From Gemmatimonadaceae bacterium (lineage in GTDB: Bacteria > Gemmatimonadota > Gemmatimonadetes > Gemmatimonadales > Gemmatimonadaceae), in NCBI GenBank assembly GCA_025358925.1, contig JANYHT010000039.1, forward strand, positions 310,001-374,000: a stretch of 64,000 nucleotides of DNA. Reading direction: 5' to 3'. This document shows positions 42,872 to 52,060 of the stretch, in pieces. The notes beneath the pieces were generated by a model. It was not told where the DNA came from, ran no database searches, and saw only the letters and a list, made by a program, of their open reading frames with translations. Both the position numbers and the translations under genes were made by a program. How positions within the stretch are numbered: the stretch's first letter is position 1; each line of letters opens with the position of its first letter.

Positions 42872-43489
42872 TCAGTAGTGGCAGGTGCTGCAATCGTAAC
42901 GCGCCTTCTTTGCGGGCATCGCTTCAAGCGCCGGTGTGACCGGCATGCCAGCGAGACGCGCGCCTTCTGCCGGCTTGTAACCCTGCACGTGGCAGTTTAC
43001 ACACCAGCCCATGTTGAGCGAGTTGGCTTGCGTGACAGGGACATAGTTGGTGTCCGGTCCCTGCTTGCCTTGATTTTGAATCTGTCCGTGGCACGACTGA
43101 CAGGTCACACCTGCATTCACGTGACGCATATGCGGGAAATGCACGTACTCTGGGACTTTGTGCACGCGATTCCACGGAATGGGCAATCCCTTTGCATAGA
43201 ACGCTGCCACTTTCTTGATCTCCGGTGCACCCGGCTTGACCAAGAGATGACATCCCATGCAGGTCGCAACCGACGCGTTGCCGGGATCTGGCGACTTATT
43301 GGCCCCGCTGTGGCAGTAGAGGCAGTTCATCCCAGCTTTCTGTACGTGCGGTGAGTGCACGAACTTGACTGGCTGTTCGACTCGCAACCCCTGCGACGAC
43401 GACGCGCCGCTGTAGGCTGACAACAACGTTGCCGCTGCGGCCAGTGCGAGAAATCCAGGAATCACCGTCCACTTCTTCTTGACCGTCAT
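42872..43489 (-). CDS. actA: Alternative complex III subunit ActA (pentahaem cytochrome c)
   Basis: About 205 residues with five CxxCH haem-c sites: CLYCH, CMGCH, CQSCH, CVNCH and CSTCH, the last four residues before the stop. The N-terminal helix WTVIPGFLALAAAATLLSAYSG anchors or exports it. The ATG at 43489 gives a standard signal but has no good ribosome site; a TTG 28 codons earlier is the alternative. ActA is the periplasmic electron exit of the complex, working with ActE. It is the first gene of the operon, 86 nt before actB. The 295 bases upstream contain no clear promoter. Confidence 0.92.
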   Translation of the reverse strand: MTVKKKWTVIPGFLALAAAATLLSAYSGASSSQGLRVEQPVKFVHSPHVQKAGMNCLYCHSGANKSPDPGNASVATCMGCHLLVKPGAPEIKKVAAFYAKGLPIPWNRVHKVPEYVHFPHMRHVNAGVTCQSCHGQIQNQGKQGPDTNYVPVTQANSLNMGWCVNCHVQGYKPAEGARLAGMPVTPALEAMPAKKARYDCSTCHY

Positions 43490-43784
43490 CGACGCGACCG
43501 GGAAGGCGAAGGTAAAGCGTGCGCGGCGACGGAGAAATTTCGTTGCCGGACATGTAAACACACTGCGCGCCAACTGTGCTTCGCGAATAATTTCACGAGA
43601 ACACTGCTATGCTCGTAAGTTGGTGCCCACACGATTTTTGCAAGCGCGAAGTATGACCGGCACCGTATTTGTACGCAAGTGCAGATGTGAGACGCAAAAC
43701 GTGAGTTTCCGAAAGGTTCCAGCATCGAAGGGCAACGCTGCGGCCACTCACGTGTTCCCGACCCACTCGCCCACCGCGCGCGCC
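43490..43784. other. Intergenic stretch between act operon and amidohydrolase gene
   Basis: About 295 bases with no gene I can support. A reading frame runs through it on the plus strand but continues antisense into the amidohydrolase gene and has no family features. It probably holds the act promoter: TTGCAA on the minus strand near 43635 is a possible -35 box, but no -10 at normal spacing is visible. No terminator hairpin with a T-run was seen at either end. Confidence 0.5.
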
Positions 43785-44624
43785 CTACAACGACCGAGGC
43801 GCTTCGGCACACATTCGCGCGCGGTGCGAGAAACGCCGACCATCAAGGAAAGGCGACTCGCGCAGCGCATCACGAACGTCATCGGGCAACAAGGCGACCA
43901 GTGCACGGCACTGCTGTGCAAGGCGCAGCGGCCACGCCGTGCCCCAAGCCAATCGGTGCGCGCCGATCGTGCGCACCAAGTGCAGAAAGTGATCCTCTGG
44001 CGGCCCCCAGAGCCATCCGAAATCGTAGGCAACCCGCGCTTGTTCATCGGGCGTGAGCCCCCAATGCGTTTCCTCGATGAGCTCTCGGCCCGCGCTCGCA
44101 ACCAAAAGATGACAACGCGAATTGGGGAGCCGCGCTATGGCACGAAGAGTGGCGGCGGATACGTCACCGGCGACGTCCATCGGATGGCGCTGCCGCATGT
44201 CCTCAAAACGCACTGTTGCGTGCATCACAATGCCGTACTCGCCGCACGCGAGCGCCAATTCCGCGAGCGCCGTGTGACCCGCGCTTAGTCCCCATTGCGC
44301 CGGATACACCCGAATCGCGGGCGCGCCCTCACTATGCGCGGCAGCCAACGCCAACTCCCAGTGCGGCCAGTCTGGACGGACAATTGGTGCGGGATGGAGC
44401 GTGTCGCGATGTGCGGCGATCGCGCGATACAGGGTGCGGTTTGACGGTGCCGGGTCGCGATAAAACGCGCCGGGCAAGTGGCCCACCCAAGCGCCAGCAA
44501 ATCCTTCGCGCTCGAGCACACGCACCAACACATCAGCGTCGGGGTGCGGAATATCACGAAAGGGATAGCTCCCAATCCACGCATTCACGTCAACGGGCCG
44601 AGTCTCGGCGACGGACCCAGTCAT
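43785..44624 (-). CDS. Amidohydrolase-fold protein lacking the HxH metal motif
   Basis: 279 residues of the amidohydrolase-2 TIM-barrel type. Where the family has DxHxH, this protein reads VDVNAWIG (N14, W16), and the late metal Asp (WxSD) is replaced by AWGTAWPL. One barrel His (GIVMHATVRF) is kept. The ATG at 44624 overlaps the stop of the upstream amidohydrolase (ATGA). The longer frame adds 53 residues that are out of register with the family. The two proteins are distant paralogues translated in tandem. It may be a non-catalytic partner, bind a different metal, or act as a lactonase/isomerase without metal. Confidence 0.8.
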   Translation of the reverse strand: MTGSVAETRPVDVNAWIGSYPFRDIPHPDADVLVRVLEREGFAGAWVGHLPGAFYRDPAPSNRTLYRAIAAHRDTLHPAPIVRPDWPHWELALAAAHSEGAPAIRVYPAQWGLSAGHTALAELALACGEYGIVMHATVRFEDMRQRHPMDVAGDVSAATLRAIARLPNSRCHLLVASAGRELIEETHWGLTPDEQARVAYDFGWLWGPPEDHFLHLVRTIGAHRLAWGTAWPLRLAQQCRALVALLPDDVRDALRESPFLDGRRFSHRARMCAEAPRSL

Positions 44625-45469
44625 GTGTGAGCCTCGTGCACAGAAACATCGAATGACTGCATCGGAAAGAGCCGCACCGCATTCCGCGACCGCATATCCG
44701 CGATGTCGTCCGCGCTCGCACCCACCTGATCCAGTGCCCAGAGTTTGGTCAACCCCGTACACATCGTGATGTCGGACGCCCACAGCAGTCGTCGTGCGCC
44801 AACCCAGCGCAATGCGTCATCGAGCATGCCGCGATCAATCCCGCTACCCGACAGATCCATGACCACGTTTGGCATGTCATGCACCGCTGGCAAGGTGTGC
44901 GCCCAATCGCCACCACCACCAATGTGCGCGAGAACAAACGTCACGCGTGGATGTCGCGCGGCCAATCGCGCAACATCACGTCCGTCGGATGCATCCTGAT
45001 TGGGCCAGTCGCGTCGACGGTGTTGCCAGACGTGCTGTAGCACCGGCACGTTGAAGTCGGCGGCGGCAGCGGCGATGTCATCCAACAAATGATCATCCGC
45101 ACGACGCCCTGCCGCGAGCTTGATGCCAATGGCACCGCGCGCGATACCCGTCGTAATCTCTGCAAGCGCGTGCGCTTTGAAATTCGGGTTCACCGCCACG
45201 TACGCACGCACCCGTGACGCTTCGGTTGTTGCAAATCGCAGCATCCAGTCGTTGGCCTGCGTCTGATCATCGGGTGATGCGAAGTATGTCGGCGACGCGT
45301 GTCCCCACGAGCCGAGTATTGACGCGACGTGATAGCGCACCCCGATGCGCGTCCCGGCGTCGAGACGCGACGCATTGTAGCGCATCCAATCGGCGCGATT
45401 GGTGAACGGCGAATGAAAGTGCGCGTGCACGTCAATGAGCGGCGCAGACCCGCCGAGTGGCGTGAGCAT
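44621..45469 (-). CDS. Amidohydrolase family 2 (metal-dependent hydrolase)
   Basis: 282 residues. Metal ligands look complete: LIDVHAHFHSPF (10-21), PVLQHVWQH in the middle, FVLAHIGGGGDW, and LLWASDITMCTG near the end. Members of this superfamily open lactones, decarboxylate or hydrolyse amides. The ATG at 45469 lies 3 nt after the aminotransferase stop and the stop overlaps the partner gene. Sequence between motifs does not match a named subfamily I can recall. By context it probably acts on a product of glycan or amino-sugar breakdown. Confidence 0.85.
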   Translation of the reverse strand: MLTPLGGSAPLIDVHAHFHSPFTNRADWMRYNASRLDAGTRIGVRYHVASILGSWGHASPTYFASPDDQTQANDWMLRFATTEASRVRAYVAVNPNFKAHALAEITTGIARGAIGIKLAAGRRADDHLLDDIAAAAADFNVPVLQHVWQHRRRDWPNQDASDGRDVARLAARHPRVTFVLAHIGGGGDWAHTLPAVHDMPNVVMDLSGSGIDRGMLDDALRWVGARRLLWASDITMCTGLTKLWALDQVGASADDIADMRSRNAVRLFPMQSFDVSVHEAHT

Positions 45470-45472
45470 TGA

Positions 45473-46711
45473 TCAGTCGATGCGACGAGGACCGGGAAGC
45501 AATGCTTTCATCACCTGCGGCATGGCGGCCTGAATGACATCAAGCGCGTTTTGGTCGTGCGCGATTGCCGCGAATTGATATGCGCCACGCTTGACCAGCA
45601 CACCGAATCGCGCGCACGCAGCCACCACGGCGTCGAGCCGCTCTGGTACATCGGCGACGAAGCGCCACATTTGCGGCGGCCCTTCTGCACGCACACCAAC
45701 CCACGGAGATTCGTCGAGCGCGTCACCGATAATTTGTTGGATGAGACCACCGGCAAGCGTCAGACGCGCCGGCACATCAACGCGATCATGCCAATCCAAC
45801 ACGGCCTTCGCTGCCGCCAAGCCTGTACTTTCCGCGGCGGCGGTGGATGAAATCCACGTTCGCGCTGCGGCTTGCATCACACCGGCACGGCCCACCACGG
45901 CGGCCAGTGGATATCCGTTCGCCATCGCCTTGCCGACGGTTGTCAAGTCGGGCGTCACGTCGAGTAATTCTTGTATGCCGCCCGTCCGCATGCGAAATGC
46001 TGTTTTGATTTCGTCGAAGATGAGCACGGCGCCAACGCGATCACATGCAGCGCGCGCTGATGCGAGCCACGCGCGACTCGCAACGTGATGGATAAGCGGT
46101 TCAACAATAACGGCGGCCAGTGTGGACGCGTGTTCCACGATTGCCGCCTCCAGCGCAATGACATCGTCAAACGGGACCATCGTCAGATGTTGGCGCGTGT
46201 CTGCCGGCACGCCGTCGGCATCGCTATTCCAATCCAACCACCCAAAATACCCACAGGCGATGATGTGCTCGCGGCTTGTCGCCGCGCGCGCAAGCCGTAT
46301 CGCTGCCGCGTTTGCTTCCGCACCTGTTCGAAGAAAGCGCACTTGCTCCGCGCACGGAATAACCTCAACAAGTCGTTCGGCAACTTCGACTTCGAGCGTA
46401 TGCGGGAGCCCCGTGACATTGCCATTCGAAGCCGCGTGCTGCACGGCGCGCGTGACGGCGCCGTCAGCATAGCCGATCGCCACAGCGCCGAGGGCCATCG
46501 TACAATCGATGTACCGTCGACCGTCGGGGGCGAACACCGTGCAGCCTTCCGCCCGCGCAAAGTGCGACGGCACGGCGGCATCGAGCGCTCGCGTGCCGTA
46601 CATCGTGGCTGGCTGTTTGCTGCCGGTAGACGAACCACCGGGAATGACGTCAGCGGCTCGAACACGCCAATTATCGTCACGCCCGTTAATAAATGGAATC
46701 GAGAAACTCAC
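45473..46711 (-). CDS. Class III pyridoxal-phosphate aminotransferase (HemL-like fold)
   Basis: 412 residues. VIPGGSSTGSKQP at the N-terminus, FLRTGAEANAAAIRLARAAT for phosphate binding, VLIFDEIKTAFR with the PLP-ring Asp, and the Schiff-base Lys in LTTVGKAMANGYPLAAVVGR. The start is GTG, overlapping the methyltransferase stop (GTGA). It resembles glutamate-1-semialdehyde aminomutase in fold, but HemL's usual tetrapyrrole neighbours are absent. The position among glycan genes suggests transamination of a sugar, or removal of an amino group from one. The exact substrate is unknown. Confidence 0.88.
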   Translation of the reverse strand: MSFSIPFINGRDDNWRVRAADVIPGGSSTGSKQPATMYGTRALDAAVPSHFARAEGCTVFAPDGRRYIDCTMALGAVAIGYADGAVTRAVQHAASNGNVTGLPHTLEVEVAERLVEVIPCAEQVRFLRTGAEANAAAIRLARAATSREHIIACGYFGWLDWNSDADGVPADTRQHLTMVPFDDVIALEAAIVEHASTLAAVIVEPLIHHVASRAWLASARAACDRVGAVLIFDEIKTAFRMRTGGIQELLDVTPDLTTVGKAMANGYPLAAVVGRAGVMQAAARTWISSTAAAESTGLAAAKAVLDWHDRVDVPARLTLAGGLIQQIIGDALDESPWVGVRAEGPPQMWRFVADVPERLDAVVAACARFGVLVKRGAYQFAAIAHDQNALDVIQAAMPQVMKALLPGPRRID

Positions 46712-47499
46712 GCGTCGCTCCGAGCCGTCGCATCGTTCAAGGCTCGCGTGACGGCAAGGCGTGTTTCTCGTTCGATCGTGCGCAAGACTTCAATACTGGA
46801 TGCGCGGAGCAGCATCAGCTCGCGAAGATCTGGTTTTGCGCGATAGACGAGCGATCGTAACGTGCGCATGACCAGCTCTGGATTACGGGTGCGAAAATAT
46901 GCGATGGCATCGAGTGCAGCCTGCGCGTCGGCGAACGTCTGCTCAAGTTCTGCCATGGAAGGTTGCGGTGCCGATTTCTTCGCGGGAGCGATTTTCTTGG
47001 TCGCATCGCCTGCACGCAAATGCAGTTCGTAAAGCGCCAAAAGACAGGCTTGCGCCACGTTGAGCGAGAAGTGATCGGTGGTTGGAATTGTGGCGATTGC
47101 GTGCGCCCGATCGAGCGCTTCGTTTGGAAGGCCGTGATCTTCTCGTCCAAACATGATCGCCACTCGTCCAATTGCCGCCTTGGAAATCAATTCGACAGCG
47201 GCCGTTCGCGGGGTATGTCGAGCCCACTTTGCCGCGCGCCGTCGACCGGAGAACGCAACCACGTGTACGCAATCCGCTAAGGCCGCGTCGAGCGTGTCGA
47301 AATGTTGAATACGCTCAACGAGTTCACGCGTATCGTGCGCAATCTGCTCAAGACGATTTTTGTCGTACGCACAAGGACGGACGAGGCGCAAATCGTCGGC
47401 GCCCATATTTTTCATCGCGCGCACGACAGCGCCGATGTTGATCGGATCCTGCGACTCGTACAACACCACGGTGACAGCAGACAGAATGGAAGCGGGCAT
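46708..47499 (-). CDS. TrmH/SpoU-family RNA 2'-O-methyltransferase (TrmJ-like)
   Basis: 263 residues. The SPOUT knot motifs are present: VLYESQDPINIGAVVRAMKNMG (motif 1), VAIMFGREDHGLPNEAL (motif 2) and TIPTTDHFSLNVAQACLLALYELH (motif 3), as in tRNA Cm/Um32 methyltransferase TrmJ. A C-terminal extension of about 75 residues is rich in Ala/Lys/Glu and helical. The ATG at 47499 is chosen; a GTG two codons earlier is possible. It overlaps the aminotransferase start by 4 bp, so it is expressed with the catabolic genes although its job is RNA modification. 62 nt separate it from the heparinase stop. Confidence 0.9.
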   Translation of the reverse strand: MPASILSAVTVVLYESQDPINIGAVVRAMKNMGADDLRLVRPCAYDKNRLEQIAHDTRELVERIQHFDTLDAALADCVHVVAFSGRRRAAKWARHTPRTAAVELISKAAIGRVAIMFGREDHGLPNEALDRAHAIATIPTTDHFSLNVAQACLLALYELHLRAGDATKKIAPAKKSAPQPSMAELEQTFADAQAALDAIAYFRTRNPELVMRTLRSLVYRAKPDLRELMLLRASSIEVLRTIERETRLAVTRALNDATARSDA

Positions 47500-47561
47500 C
47501 TGCACAAGATAATGGCATCACAGCACCGAGGCATCGCCGCGCACGAATGAATTCCGCATGG

Positions 47562-50420
47562 CTACGTGAGCACAACGCGCAACGCACGGCTTGGTTCGTG
47601 ACGATCACCGCGCAAGTAGCCGAAGCCGCCACCGCCGCTCAAGACTAGTTGGCCCCGTCGACGCTCCCCGTTGGGAGATCGCTCATTGATGATGACGTCG
47701 AACAAGAGACGGCCGTCGCGCACGCGTGGCAGTTGCTCGCGATGCCAGCGCAGTCGCATCGCCCAGCCAGTTGCCGTGACTTGCCATTCGACCTCGGGTG
47801 GCACATGCGATCTGGCCACGAGCGTCGTCGCGCGCACACCACCCGCGAGTATGGGGACGATGAGCCCCCCGGCCGTCCATGCAGCGGATTCATCGTCTCC
47901 CAGATACCATTGCAGACCGTCGGCGTTCGTGTCCGTACGTTCGTTGTCGAGTGGATTTTCGAGGAGGTCCGACGTCGGCGCTATCGCGCCGGTCCGCGCG
48001 TCGATGTCAACGATGAAATGCACCGCAGTCGTTGCGATTTGTACGGTCGCGGTAGGCGCACCGGCGTCCACCCACGGCAGCTCGGTACGCACGTAATGCG
48101 GCTCGTCCAACTCAAATTGGAGGGCACCAATGATCGGTGTTCCGGGACGCACGTTGAGCGCTATTGCACTGACGGTTGGAATGTCGAGCGCGAGCGTCGG
48201 TTCGTCGATGAGATCCGCATCGCGCGGCGTCTGTCGCGATTCCGTCGTCGCGAGAAGTCCTCCGAGCTCGATATTGCTCCGTGCAGATTGCGCGTGCAAA
48301 TCGATATGCCAACCGTGCGCCGCGCGCGAATGTGCCGCTGTCGTACCGTCGTCGCTCTGCACTGTCGCGCACGGCATGCCTACGGCATCAAGGCGCACCG
48401 CGTTTACGGTGCCCGCGGACGAGGGCCAACACCAGACACCGACAATTCTTCCCGATCGGCCGCAGACCTGAAGCCAGTGGCGTGGCGATGCCGCATGCCC
48501 CGGTGCGCCCGGCGCCGTCGCGCGCACGAGCAGCCCATCGTGACTCGATGCGTACCAGACACGCGCCGTAGATGCCGCAGTGGCGGTTGCGTGCGCCGGA
48601 TTTGCATGGGCCGCATCGACCCGGAATTCCAATGTGCTACACATCGGCATGGATTCAACGTCGCGAAGAAAATCAAACCCATCCTCGACTCCACCAGCCC
48701 CGTGCTGCTCTGCGGGCATCCACAGTCCCTCACCCACGAGACGCGCCGCACCCGCAATCGGCACCGTGATTTCACGCGCCGTGTCCGAACTCCATTCAAG
48801 GACATCTACCAAATAATTTGCAGTGACAACAATTGTGCGTTCAACCGTGACACCAACGGCGAGTTCCTTCGCACGCTTCCAGATCCAACCGGCCGCGCCG
48901 CGATCCTCGAAGGCGAGCAGCTCCGTTGGCACGCGTTGCTGTGACGCGCGATCAATCAACGGTGCCGCGTGCGCGATCGTGCTGCGATACCAATGGAGTG
49001 CGCGTTCGGTGTAGCTGCCCGTTCCCGGATCATCGAGCCAACGCGCGTCGGCCGATTGCAGTGTAAGTGCGAGGGCGTCTGGATGCCCGTGCCCACCGCC
49101 CGTGTGTCCACCTTCGAGCGCCACGTATGTGCGCGCACCGTCACGACGTAGTACCGCCAACCCTTGCTCTCGCAACACACCACTGGTCTGTAACCACTCG
49201 CCGTGCGGCGCCGACTCTGCATCCGCCATGAGCAACGCACGCCACGAAAGGTCGGCGCGGGTGAGTGCGGTTGCCTCTGTATTGCGCTCCGCATCGGCGG
49301 TCGAAACGCGTCGCCCTGTCTCTTGTCGTGCGCAGCGATTGTCATACAGTCGCGTCAGCATACCTGCCACTCGTGCATCGGGCGCCGCCGACTGCACCGA
49401 GTGTGCATAGCCAAGCTCAAGCCACTCGGCAAATCGCCACTGGCGAATAGAGATCGCATATTGGGAATCGCGACGCGACGGCAATGTGTCATCAGGCAAC
49501 ACGCCGAACAATGGCGTTACGAATCCAGCACGATACCGTGCGTCGAGCGCCATTGGTAATGGTCGATCCATTGCGGCCAAGAGCTGCGTGCCATACCACA
49601 GGCCGCGATGCGCAAACATATGATAGTTCTCCCCCTCGTACCACGTGCCGTCGGACAGCAATCCATGCTCAACAAGCCACGGCAACCCGCCGCGCGCGTC
49701 TAAACGTTGCCTCACCACATGGTGCTCGCCGAGCAAGTGTCGCGCACTGAGCACGCTCACTTCGTTCCAAACTTGTCGATTACTCGTGCCTTCGTGAAAA
49801 TCACTGATCAGTGCAGCGCTCGGTGCCAGCAGCTGGTCGCGCACTTGGTTACCCAATGCCTGTATGCCGGGTGCCTGCGCACGCTCGAGTAGCGATAATG
49901 CGTGACACGCGTTCAATAGCCAGATTGATTCGAGATAGGTACTGAAGAATGGTCGTGACGGACCAAGCACATTGTCGCGATTGGGCCAGCTTGTGTACTG
50001 TTGCGCCAGCGTTTGTAGAATTCGCGACGCGAGTGCCGCGTGCTCGACATCGCCGCGCAGCGCAAAGAGCGTCGCGGCATGGACAGCTCGCTCGACGGTC
50101 CAGAGCTGCGCACCCATCGCCCACCAATCGTCGTGCTCGCGGCTCCGATACGCGACGTCGCACCGATCGCATCGATGCGCATGTGGTGACCACGGGTCAA
50201 ACTCCAGCAGTGTACCGTGCACGGGACAGCGCCCGCCACCTCGCGTGAGTCGCGCCTTCTGCGGAGGAATGGGGAGGGCACCCAAGAGCAGCGGCTCCAG
50301 CTCGTCCGAAAGACTATCGGCCAACGCCGCAAGCGGTGCGATGCCGTCAATGCGCGAGACACGCGCGTCGCGCCGACGTTGTTCGAGATTAAAACGAAGC
50401 AGTGTTGGCGACGTCGTCAC
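47562..50420 (-). CDS. Heparinase II/III family protein, large, probably intracellular
   Basis: 952 residues from a GTG that overlaps the stop of the substrate-binding-protein gene (GTGA, 50420). N-terminal part with a Cys/His-rich region (CPVHG then CDRCD, a zinc-like cluster near 65-100), an alpha/alpha toroid (WWAMGAQLWTVERAVHAATL, YLESIWLLNACHALSLLERA), and a beta-sheet heparinase domain with GHTGGGHGHPDALALTL and DDPGTGSYTERALHWYRSTIAHA. The family includes lyases for heparin, alginate and other uronic-acid glycans. There is no signal peptide. The first ATG further upstream would add 38 residues inside the neighbouring gene. The substrate is unproven. Confidence 0.88.
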   Translation of the reverse strand: MTTSPTLLRFNLEQRRRDARVSRIDGIAPLAALADSLSDELEPLLLGALPIPPQKARLTRGGGRCPVHGTLLEFDPWSPHAHRCDRCDVAYRSREHDDWWAMGAQLWTVERAVHAATLFALRGDVEHAALASRILQTLAQQYTSWPNRDNVLGPSRPFFSTYLESIWLLNACHALSLLERAQAPGIQALGNQVRDQLLAPSAALISDFHEGTSNRQVWNEVSVLSARHLLGEHHVVRQRLDARGGLPWLVEHGLLSDGTWYEGENYHMFAHRGLWYGTQLLAAMDRPLPMALDARYRAGFVTPLFGVLPDDTLPSRRDSQYAISIRQWRFAEWLELGYAHSVQSAAPDARVAGMLTRLYDNRCARQETGRRVSTADAERNTEATALTRADLSWRALLMADAESAPHGEWLQTSGVLREQGLAVLRRDGARTYVALEGGHTGGGHGHPDALALTLQSADARWLDDPGTGSYTERALHWYRSTIAHAAPLIDRASQQRVPTELLAFEDRGAAGWIWKRAKELAVGVTVERTIVVTANYLVDVLEWSSDTAREITVPIAGAARLVGEGLWMPAEQHGAGGVEDGFDFLRDVESMPMCSTLEFRVDAAHANPAHATATAASTARVWYASSHDGLLVRATAPGAPGHAASPRHWLQVCGRSGRIVGVWCWPSSAGTVNAVRLDAVGMPCATVQSDDGTTAAHSRAAHGWHIDLHAQSARSNIELGGLLATTESRQTPRDADLIDEPTLALDIPTVSAIALNVRPGTPIIGALQFELDEPHYVRTELPWVDAGAPTATVQIATTAVHFIVDIDARTGAIAPTSDLLENPLDNERTDTNADGLQWYLGDDESAAWTAGGLIVPILAGGVRATTLVARSHVPPEVEWQVTATGWAMRLRWHREQLPRVRDGRLLFDVIINERSPNGERRRGQLVLSGGGGFGYLRGDRHEPSRALRVVLT

Positions 50421-52021
50421 AGCGAATCTCGGCGCGTCCACTCCGAGATGGACACCAGCTCTCCGCGGAGGTCCATGGTGACGTGGTCGAGACGTCGCGA
50501 GCGCCCTTGCACCCCGCGTGCATGAAAGAGCCATGCAATCGGCATGCTATCGCGCAAAATAATTTCTACCTGCTGCCACTTTTCGCTTACGTTGTCCGCA
50601 GTCGCTTCGCGCGCAGCTCGCAGTGCACTGTCGAGCACTACCATGTGAAAGCCCGTGTAGTCCAAGGCCCCACTACGCTGGCTCGACATGAACATTGCGG
50701 ACAAGTTGCCGAGGGCGATATCGCCGGGAATACCTGTAAGCGCGAAATCGAACACTTTCTCTTTTGCGCGCAGTGTCGTCAGAAAGGTTGTCAATTCGGC
50801 AATCCTGATCGTCACGGCCACCCCGCGCGCGCGAAGATCTGCTTGCACTAACTGCTCGACCGCTTGATCACCGCTACCTACACTCAGGAGGGTGAGTGCG
50901 AGTGGTCTACCTTCGCGAGCGCGCTGTCCGCTGGCGACTCGCTTCCACCCCGCACTGTCGAGCAACGCATCCGCGCCCGTGGTATCGGGCAGTTGAGCGC
51001 TCGTGGACTGAAATGGTAGGCCGGGGGGAATGGCGCCTCCTGCCGGCGTGGCGAAGCCCGCGACCGCCGCGCGCACGAGTTGCACACGATTGATGGCCAT
51101 CGACACCGCACGTCGCACGCGCGCATCACGAAACGGCGCGCGCATCGTGTTGAACGCCAACACCGTCGAAAAAAGCGACGGCGGTGTCATGAGGACCAGC
51201 GTTGGATCGCGTTGCACGAGGGCCGCCATGTTTGGCGATACACCGGCGACATCGAGATCGCCGCTCACCAGTCCCGCAAACTTTGTCGCCGATTCATCGA
51301 CTACCGCCACGACAATTTGTGAAAGTTGCGGCGGTCCACCCATCGAGATTGGAAACGAGTCATTGCGAACGAAGCGCCAGCGTCGGCCGGCGGCACGATC
51401 AAGAAAGCGGAAGGGGCCATTGCCGATCGGCGCCGTAGAGAACGCATGTGCGCGCCATCGGTCGAGCGGTACCGTATCGAGCACGTGCATCGGGACAATG
51501 GGCAATTCGGCGAAGATGGTTGGCAACGTTGGCATGGGATCACGGAAATACACCGTGAGTTCGGTGTCGCTCCGCGCATTCACGGAGTCAATTGCCGCGA
51601 GCTCGCCAGCACGCGGTGATCCAAGTTTGGGGTTGCGCGCAGCGTTGATCGTAAATCGCGCATCGGCCGCAGAGGTTCGCGCTCCGTCGTGCCACCGTAG
51701 CCCCGAATCCAACACAAACGTAAGGATCCGATGCGCGTCGTCCCAAGTCCATCGACGCGCATAGTACGGCGTCGGTTGCAATGCCGGGTCGAGTCGAACG
51801 AGCGTGACGAAAAGCGCGTGACGCTGGATTTGGCGCGTGAGTGGGTGAACCGTGACCAACGGATTGCCCGACTCGAGATCGGTGCCAGACGCCATGACGA
51901 CGGTGCCGGAATCGCGCGTTGGCGCTCCGCACGCTGAGACGACGGATACGCTCGCTATTTGGAACAGCAGCGGATAGACACGTAGGCGCGTGGACAATGG
52001 CGTAGTGCGCAATCGCGTCAT
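50417..52021 (-). CDS. ABC transporter substrate-binding lipoprotein (SBP_bac_5, peptide/oligosaccharide type)
   Basis: About 534 residues. The ATG at 52021 begins an Arg-rich n-region and a hydrophobic stretch ending in a lipobox (SVSVVSAC). The fold matches DppA/OppA-type proteins: LESGNPLVTVHPLTRQIQRHALFVTLVRLDP, RIFTFVLDSGLRWHDGARTSAADARFT, and MSMAINRVQLVRAAVAGF-like segments. Such proteins bind peptides, nickel, or in several lineages oligosaccharides. Upstream ATGs at 52054 and 52051 would overlap the divergent permease gene. The heparinase gene follows with a 4-bp overlap. It captures the substrate for the permeases encoded on the other strand. Confidence 0.9.
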   Translation of the reverse strand: MTRLRTTPLSTRLRVYPLLFQIASVSVVSACGAPTRDSGTVVMASGTDLESGNPLVTVHPLTRQIQRHALFVTLVRLDPALQPTPYYARRWTWDDAHRILTFVLDSGLRWHDGARTSAADARFTINAARNPKLGSPRAGELAAIDSVNARSDTELTVYFRDPMPTLPTIFAELPIVPMHVLDTVPLDRWRAHAFSTAPIGNGPFRFLDRAAGRRWRFVRNDSFPISMGGPPQLSQIVVAVVDESATKFAGLVSGDLDVAGVSPNMAALVQRDPTLVLMTPPSLFSTVLAFNTMRAPFRDARVRRAVSMAINRVQLVRAAVAGFATPAGGAIPPGLPFQSTSAQLPDTTGADALLDSAGWKRVASGQRAREGRPLALTLLSVGSGDQAVEQLVQADLRARGVAVTIRIAELTTFLTTLRAKEKVFDFALTGIPGDIALGNLSAMFMSSQRSGALDYTGFHMVVLDSALRAAREATADNVSEKWQQVEIILRDSMPIAWLFHARGVQGRSRRLDHVTMDLRGELVSISEWTRRDSL

Positions 52022-52060
52022 ACGGGTTGACGCACGCGTTTTGTGACGCATCATCCTCGC

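Noticed and set aside
43479-44288. Plus-strand frame across the gap and the amidohydrolase gene
   Set aside because: Most of it is antisense to a supported gene, and the intergenic part shows no coding features.
45473-46711. Glutamate-1-semialdehyde aminomutase (hemL)
   Set aside because: The fold is similar but the neighbours are not tetrapyrrole genes and the N-terminal GSA-binding segment does not match closely enough; kept as class III aminotransferase.
47649-48944. Long plus-strand reading frame of 431 codons
   Set aside because: It lies wholly antisense to the heparinase gene, has no domain features, and is Arg/His-rich as expected from reading GC-rich code on the wrong strand.
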